A stretch of DNA of 64,000 nt, from NCBI RefSeq assembly GCF_932526225.1, contig NC_064035.1, forward strand, positions 11,705,296 to 11,769,295, given 5' to 3'. Below, in pieces: positions 58,401-64,000 of the stretch (the stretch's first letter is position 1; the number at the start of each line of letters is the position of its first letter). The translations under genes and the position numbers were made by a program. The notes under the pieces are model-generated. The model saw only the letters and a program-made list of their open reading frames with translations. It did not search any database and was not told where the DNA came from. Origin of the DNA: Nematostella vectensis. Lineage: Eukaryota; Cnidaria; Anthozoa; Actiniaria; Edwardsiidae.

Positions 58401-61400
58401 GAAAGGGGCGACAAGGAAAACTCGCACCACCGCCGGGTGCGTAACGAAACTCCTTAGTTAAGCCTTATAATAATATTAATAAATAGACTTTATTAAAACA
58501 GGAAGCATTTAATAGCCAATTGGCTAATAACCTTGTTAAATCCCATCCTGAATTCTATTTTTTATTATTCCCTTTTTTTGTAGGATTCTTTCTCGGATGA
58601 AACGGTTATCTCTCGCTCTCCGTAAGTACTTTATAAGAAAGTGCTATGTTTGAAGTGAGTGCATGCTTGAGCAAGCATGGGTGCTCGCATGGTCATACTC
58701 AAATACTCGTTGGCCGTTACATTGCTAACCTAAATAGGTTTTGATTACTTTAAATAGTTTTTAATATATTGATTGAAATAATATTTATTCATCACCGAAT
58801 CTGTTACTGTAAATACACATTAAACTTTGCTTTTTCCGAATCTGCAGACTAAAATACTTTCATTAACTCTTATTTACGCGATTAAACGGTCGTTATGAGT
58901 ACGTGAGAGTGCACGGTCAAACAGCCATGAGAGTTGGAAGTGTTACCAATACCATGTGAAGCCTGACATGTTCATGACATGTTCTCATTTTACGTCCAAG
59001 CTACAAGGCGTCGTGGTGCAAGCAGTTCAGTGCAGTGCTGTGGAGGAGCTGGCTCAGCACTAGACGAGAAGCTATGCTTTTTCAGATCAGACTGATGCAG
59101 AGCATCGTAAGTGAACCAGGGTTACTTATGGGAACGCGATTATTTTCAATTGATTTTGGGATTCCTTTGGTACGTGAAGCTCTGGAGCCAAGGGTCGCTC
59201 ATAAACCTCCCATAATACGTTTTACACGTCCACAGGCTTCCCAGGGCCCCCAAAAATTGTGAAGCGAAACAAATAAGGAGATGCGCTCTTTATTAAATTT
59301 GAAGCAAATGCGTATATGCAAATTCGGAGTTCTTATGGGAACGAATATTTTATCTGCAAAACTTTATCTAGCCCGGCCATTAGCCATTCCTGAGAATGAT
59401 AAATGTCAAGTTGAATAGACTTCTTCAGAGTCTGAGCAGATTATGATTGTATGTTTAGGAATTTTCTATTATAATAGACGCCAGTGCATGTTTAAAAAAG
59501 ATATGTTTTTAGTTACTCTAACAAAAATACTAATTCTCTCTTCCTCGCACCGGGGCGCTTATCAAATAGATTACACGGTTTATTGAGTTTTCATTCCACC
59601 AAAGAGAGCACAGATCATTCTCTCCCTTCACCCATGCTGTTAACTCGTTTTTGCACAGATCACAGGTCTGATTGCTGGGCTCATCTACTTCCAAACACCT
59701 CTCAACACCACCGGAGTTCAAAACATGTCAGGAGCGATCTTTTTTCTCGTCACCGGAGTCTCGTTCTCAAGTCTTCAGGCAGTCATCTTTGTAAGTTAGT
59801 AAAATGGCACCGTTATGCAATTCATCTAGCAGGCCTTAACGCCTGGGGGCCATACCCCAACCCCTCCCCCCTATTTTTTTAAATATAAGGAAAAAAAGCA
59901 GCAGGTGCTCGTAATGTCCCTTGTACCCCCCCCCCCCCCCCCCACCCCAAGTTTTTCGATGTTCTTTGCCGGCCCTGTCCAAGCATATATCGCTGGTCCA
60001 CTGAACCGAGAGCGGTAGTATATTTACAGGTACCTTGTGACCCCCATCTACTAATATTGGATGCAGGAGCGTAGCCAGGGGGGGCCCAGGGGGACGCCCC
60101 CACCCCCCCCCCCCCTTCTAGTAGCCAAAAATACAGTAAATGTATGAGACATTATCTAAAATACAGGAGGAAATGCCTTGGAAGGGCCTTTTTGGGCCAC
60201 CTCCTGTTAAAAATCCTGGCTAGGATGTGCAGATTTACAAACCATTTTTTTATGTTCCAAGATGTTTTCGATAACGGGGTTCTGGTTTATTCTACTTTGC
60301 TTACGGGGGACGTATATAGCTAAAACCAAGTGTTATGATTTATTCCTGTTATTGTTGTCCAATTCCGATATTTTTGATATCCGTCAAGTTCTATCTGCGA
60401 ATTATTGGCTATACCCAGTGCACGTTATTTGAGCCCTCAAACACCCTGAAAAATGGAGACAGCGGATCATTGGCATTTTATTCGTCTTAGGTCTTCCCGG
60501 CAGAGCTCCCTGTCTTCATACGAGATCACAAAAACGGCATGTACAGGACAGATGTTTACTTCCTCTCAAAAACACTAGCCGAGGTATGTTACCCTTATCG
60601 ACTCACAGCGAATTGTATGATTTCAAGCCCGTTTACCGTGCGTTACGCATGACTTCGTAGGCCTGTAATATACATATAAACCATCCTACAATAACAACTG
60701 CTTAATAGTTCAAGAGTTCGAAATACTCAAAACAAAGACAAAACAAAATGATTTCACAATTGAGATCAGAAAACCATTAGTGACGAGCGTTTATTGTTGT
60801 CTTCAGCTTCCTGTTTTTTTGTTGTCCCCGCTCCTCTTGTCTGCGATAGCGTACTGGATGATAGGTAGGTGGCTAGCTTGATCGCCATCATCATCTTTAT
60901 CATCATTGTTGCCACCATTGCCATCGTTGTTATCGTCATCATTTCCATCATCAAATTCCTCTAAGTAACAGCAAACACAGCATCCAGGCGCGTACCCAGG
61001 ATTGGCTGAGGGGGGAAGCGCAGTCATAGGTATCATATTGAAAAAGCAGTGTATTTGAAAATTCCTTGATAAGAAATTACCCTTTTTTGGCCGCCAAGGG
61101 GAGATGCGCGCGCAACCTGCGTACCCCCCCCCCCCCCCCCCCCCCCCGTGTACGCGCCTGGCATCCTTAACACTATAGGAAGAATCTTATTTTTCTATAT
61201 TTACCGTTTTCAGGACTACGAGAAGATGTCTTTAAGTTTCTTATTTGTTACGCCATTCTTGTGCTCTTAACTAACGTCGCCGTCTCTTACGGTATGCTAT
61301 TCTAGTGTATCATGATCATAATTTTTAATTCTCGGCCCTTAATGGTGACGCCCCCTGTCCTCATTGTCAGATTCGTAAGATGAATTATCGCTTGAAAAGG

Positions 61401-63123
61401 CCGCCCATCTTTTAAAAGATGCAATTCTAATGTCTGCTGATCAAAGGAGATCAATGTTGGATTTGTAAGATGGATGAGCGCTTACTATATTTTTATTGTC
61501 ACCAATAGAAAAAAAGGCTTAGTGAAACGATTACCACGAAGCTAGAAGTTTGAAATATTCCCTTTTGATGTACAATCGTCCAAAACTGTTGTTTTGTTAC
61601 TGAGCTGGTTTTGGGTCAGCTCTTAGTTCTTCAAGTTGAGTGACGGAAGATTTAACTGATTCGTATACACGATGATCAAGGTATAGTTAAAGTCAAAGTA
61701 TGTAAGTATTGATTACGAAATTTTAAAATTTCAAATATTCTTATTTCAAGGTTACATCATATCATCGATGGTGTCCACGGTCGAGGGGGCCTCGGCTCTA
61801 GGCCCACCTCTTATGCTGCCTCTTCTTCTTTTCGGCGGCTTCTTCCTGAAAAACACGTAAGAATGACGTCACATTATGCATACCAAGAATTTCTCCTTTG
61901 TTATGACGTCATTCTACGCCATGCATACCAAGCATACCACCTTCATGACGTCACGCCATACCAAGCGTGCCTCCGTAATGGTGGAGAGATGAGACCCTTG
62001 AAACGGCGCCAGCAGGGCAAAAAGCTGACGAGATGTTGGCGCCAGCATGGCAAAAAGCTGACGAGATGCTGGCGCCAGCATGGCAAAAAGCTGACGAGAT
62101 GTTGGCGCTGTTAAGCAGTACGCCAGCATTGACTTTGTCTTGTGGCCTAGTGAGCTTAGCAGTACCAGAAAGGGTTTATTAACAAATCGTTGTTTGACTT
62201 CAGGTCCGTGCCCGAGTATTTTGTTTGGATAAAGTACATTTCGTGGTTCAAATACGGCTTTGAGCTCCTTAACCTGAACCAGTGGGATGGCTTCGGTAAA
62301 ATAGGAGGTAATGCATTCTGGTGGGCATTGTATTGCATTGGTATTGTATCTGATTCTTAAATGTCTAATTTACACTAAAAAATAAGCAAACTTGAAAAGA
62401 AACCGGTTCCTTTATCTCACTAATAGTCAGGTTCAGCCATCATAATGGTATGGCTGGTAGAACATCTTTAATAGCTTGATACATTACAAATTGTCCCGCT
62501 TGCGAGGTTCAAGTACAACCAGGAAAACAAACTATATAACACTGGTTATTAACATTTACTGAACCAAAGTAATTCCATGCGTATTGGGAAAGGTGTTTTA
62601 CCATAGATATCACCCGTTGTGTTTTGTTGTATTAGATGGCTGCCAAATGCCCCCATTCATGAATAGGACATTCTCCGCCCGTCCCAATGCCACCGGGCGC
62701 GAGCTGTGTATCCCGGATGGTAACGCCGCCATCGAGTTCTTGGACTTAGACAAGGTGAGTCAATGACGTCACCGCGCATACGTAGATCATATCACGGAGG
62801 GGGGAGCTCTGTATCCCACATGGTAGCGCCGCATTTACATTTCAGACCTAGACACATCGCCGCGCTCGAGTTTTCCATGGGCCACGGTTTTTCCCCATCA
62901 TTCATCTGATTGATATATTTGTTCGCTCTACCGTGGCTATTCTCCCTCGCAGACGTTCTGGACTCGTCACGGTAGGCGGCAATTAAGGTTTTATAACACT
63001 CGATCTGTGCTGTATCTACAGGGTAACTTCATGATTGACCTGTACGCGTTGATAGCACTCTTCGTTGGCTTCCGCATCCTAGCCTTCATCTTGCTCTTAC
63101 GTAGATCCAGCAAAAAGCAGTAA
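49479..63123 (+). CDS. ABCG-family half-transporter, White-like (20 exons)
   Basis: Exons 49479-49596, 51460-51747, 52549-52597, 53095-53281, 54983-55054, 55749-55847, 56249-56415, 57412-57483, 57784-57886, 58371-58436, 58584-58621, 59001-59106, 59659-59790, 60491-60583, 60807-60864, 61214-61291, 61751-61856, 62204-62307, 62636-62754 and 63022-63123 join to 718 residues in one frame. ABCG half-transporters dimerise and export lipids, pigments or drugs. Layout is nucleotide-binding domain first: Walker A GASGAGKST, Q-loop AYIQQEDLF, signature [11 protein letters not shown], Walker [10 protein letters not shown]-loop TSGLDS and H-switch TIHQPS. The transmembrane half follows: [76 protein letters not shown] and a Cys-containing last extracellular loop, ending RRSSKKQ. 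The YxASWxxQF and GFFLKNTSVP segments resemble White more than ABCG2. The substrate is unknown. Confidence 0.95.
50587..50701 (+). CDS. Alternative first coding exon of the ABCG gene
   Basis: ATG at 50587 opens 38 codons ([17 protein letters not shown] to RNPSDS) and ends at TCAA|GTAAGT, phase 1. That is the same phase as exon 49479-49596, so either can splice to 51460. The two exons encode unrelated N-termini, which implies alternative promoters, or that one is a chance exon. Confidence 0.5.
50783..51290. mobile_element. Pogo/Tigger-like MITE, 508 bp, intact ends
   Basis: The left end CAGTGGAACCTGGATTTTAC is inverted at the right with one mismatch. TA flanks both sides (50781-50782, 51291-51292). 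The interior repeats ATCGTTGTA and AAATCGAG words, with no transposase. It lies between the alternative first exon and exon 51460-51747. Confidence 0.88.
52757..52820 (+). repeat. Hammerhead-like repeat, copy 2
   Basis: GCCCTGAAGAAGTCTTATTA is followed by AAGACAAAAAATTGGCAGTC and TTTTTGGTGTATTG, matching the block at 5870-5940. Here CUGAAGA is intact but the GAAA box is AAAA. CTGCC and GGCAG can pair around it. No complete hammerhead is formed. Confidence 0.45.
53282..54982. other. ABCG intron (1.7 kb)
   Basis: Contains CATAAATGTAATAACA-type short repeats (53767-53820) and C-rich/A-rich tracts near 54792. The ORFs at 54013-54596 show no family signal. Confidence 0.45.
55925..56062. mobile_element. 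Truncated CTGCTACGG-type MITE
   Basis: A poly-G run (55935-55949) is followed by GTGCCCCTAGTGCCCC and CTCTGCTACGGTCCTG at about 56041. This resembles the right end of the CAGGGCCGTAGCAGG elements. The left end is not clear. Confidence 0.5.
57163..57348. mobile_element. Harbinger-like MITE with TAA duplication
   Basis: AGCCCCGTGCAAACTGCGCC at the left is inverted as GCGCAGTTTGAACGGGCT at the right. The arms extend about 50 bases (TGCCAGCA, GCTGGCGAATT). TAA flanks both ends (57160-57162, 57349-57351), the 3-bp duplication typical of PIF/Harbinger. The centre is itself palindromic (AAAGGAAATGTCA / TGACATTTCCTTT). Confidence 0.85.
59390..59440 (-). repeat. Hammerhead-like repeat, copy 3 (degenerate)
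   Basis: On the minus strand ACTCTGAAGAAGTCTATTCA then ACTTGACATTTATC, recalling the CUGAAGA/AGUC blocks at 5870 and 52757 with a lost GAAA box. Confidence 0.35.
60985..61160. mobile_element. MITE, CAGGCGCGTACCCAGG family
   Basis: Left end CAGGCGCGTACCCAGGATTG, right end GTGTACGCGCCTG, flanked by GCATC on both sides (60980-60984, 61161-61165). G-rich left shoulder and a long C run (about 61125-61147) at the right. Confidence 0.85.
62006..62110. repeat. 33-bp tandem repeat with internal perfect palindrome
   Basis: Units start at 62006, 62039 and 62072 with GCGCCAGCATGGCAAAAAGC and CTGACGAGATG. The junction between units reads ATGCTGGCGCCAGCAT, a 16-bp perfect palindrome in the best copy. It lies in an ABCG intron; a related CGCCAGCATT follows at about 62122. 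Confidence 0.85.
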
Positions 63124-64000
63124 CGCCACCACCGTCATACTCCCAACTCGTAGATGCTTGTCTTGCGTGACAGGCCGGACTTGTGGAGCCTTGCGTGACA
63201 CACGAAGCTCGCGGGATTTTGCATTACCCGCGGAACTTGCGGGGTTTACGTGACTTCTACGACTCTTGGACTCTGGACCTTAGGGTCGTAAAGAAACAAG
63301 GAACTAAAAAAATTGATTATTTAAAATAATTTTGTATTGAAAGACTTATTCTATATCAATTTCGAATGTTTTTTAATATACTTTTTCGACAATTTTTACC
63401 TGATTATTTATTAGTAATTAGTAATCTCACGAAATTTATTGTCAGTGTTTTTAATAAAATTTATAAAATACAGAAACATTGATATTCACTTGTTGACATA
63501 AAGATTAAAGACAATAAAGAACTGTAGACTCACAAGTAGCCCAACTTCCTTTTCGCTCAGTTGACCGCAAGCCTCCCCCCCCCCCCCCCCCCCCCCTAGG
63601 CTAGGGGTGATGGCAGTGAAGGTGCGTAAGCAGCACACCTTTCGCTCCACGCTTTTCCTAACTTAAGGTTGCGGGCGCTCTGCACGCTTGTTATAATGTT
63701 CAATACATGTTACCTGATACGACTCACATTCTTGAGGAACCATCTCGCGAATCTGTTACACTCTTTAGTCTAAATTAATGAACACAGACTTTATGATCTC
63801 TAACTTGAATAAAACTCAAACTGGAATTAAACTCAAACTGGAATAAAATTGCCAGAGGGGGGAGGGTTTATTCAGGGTTAAAGTGACAAGAATAGGATGC
63901 TCGTCGGGTAATTCGATAACCAAAAATTGATACCTTTTAGAAATACCCCAGAAGCAAAAGATACCCCAAAAATACCAAAACATATCCCATTGTATAACAA
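63124..64000. other. ABCG 3' UTR and downstream sequence
   Basis: Poly(A) signals AATAAA at 63453-63458 and 63513-63518 fit the 3' end. Beyond lie a poly-C run (63577-63596) and short repeats of ACTCAAACTGGAAT (about 63815-63845). No further gene is seen. Confidence 0.6.

Noticed and set aside
62025..62105. Hammerhead ribozymes at the three CTGACGAG copies
   Set aside because: The stem II-like palindrome is not followed by GAAA, and no stem I or III can be drawn.

Overview
The window looks like a gene-rich stretch of a cnidarian (anthozoan) nuclear genome, probably a sea anemone such as Nematostella. The reasons are many short exons with GT-AG introns, compact animal genes with intergenic gaps of a few kb, cnidarian-like paralogues, and introns full of small inverted-repeat elements (MITEs) with poly-G/poly-C tracts. 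The species is inferred, not proven. I spliced the exons by eye. Every multi-exon model below keeps one open frame across all junctions, and most have textbook motifs.

Layout. 1-9794 (+): 3' part of a tRNA-dihydrouridine(47) synthase gene (DUS3L). Its introns hold a 1.2-kb TA-flanked element, a 0.39-kb tandem duplication and an antisense broken rhodopsin-type GPCR. 10182-10790 (-): a non-LTR retrotransposon reverse-transcriptase tail. 11832-20097 (+): two class I ARF GTPase genes, the second lying complete with its own promoter inside the last intron of the first. The same intron holds retrozyme-like repeats with a hammerhead ribozyme. 22280-25814 (-): a five-exon Rho/Rnd-like GTPase lacking GTPase-critical residues. 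27552-32816 (-): a Frizzled-class-like seven-helix receptor with no visible cysteine-rich domain; three of its five introns carry different minisatellites that reach the splice sites. 35281-35886 (-): a doubtful two-exon membrane protein. 37737-38636 (+): intronless RPP30 (RNase P/MRP subunit). 43321-47133 (+): two-exon inward-rectifier K+ channel, with a second hammerhead ribozyme and nested palindromes in its intron. 49479-63123 (+): a 20-exon White/ABCG half-transporter with two possible first exons.

The genes are independent housekeeping, signalling and transport loci and do not form a pathway. The most unusual features are the nested ARF pair with its uneven exon divergence, two canonical small type I hammerhead ribozymes (one in a 351-bp repeat whose second copy is inverted), and the receptor gene whose introns are filled by repeats seeded at exon edges. 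A family of MITEs with CAGGSSCGTA-type ends and 5-6 bp target duplications recurs across the window.
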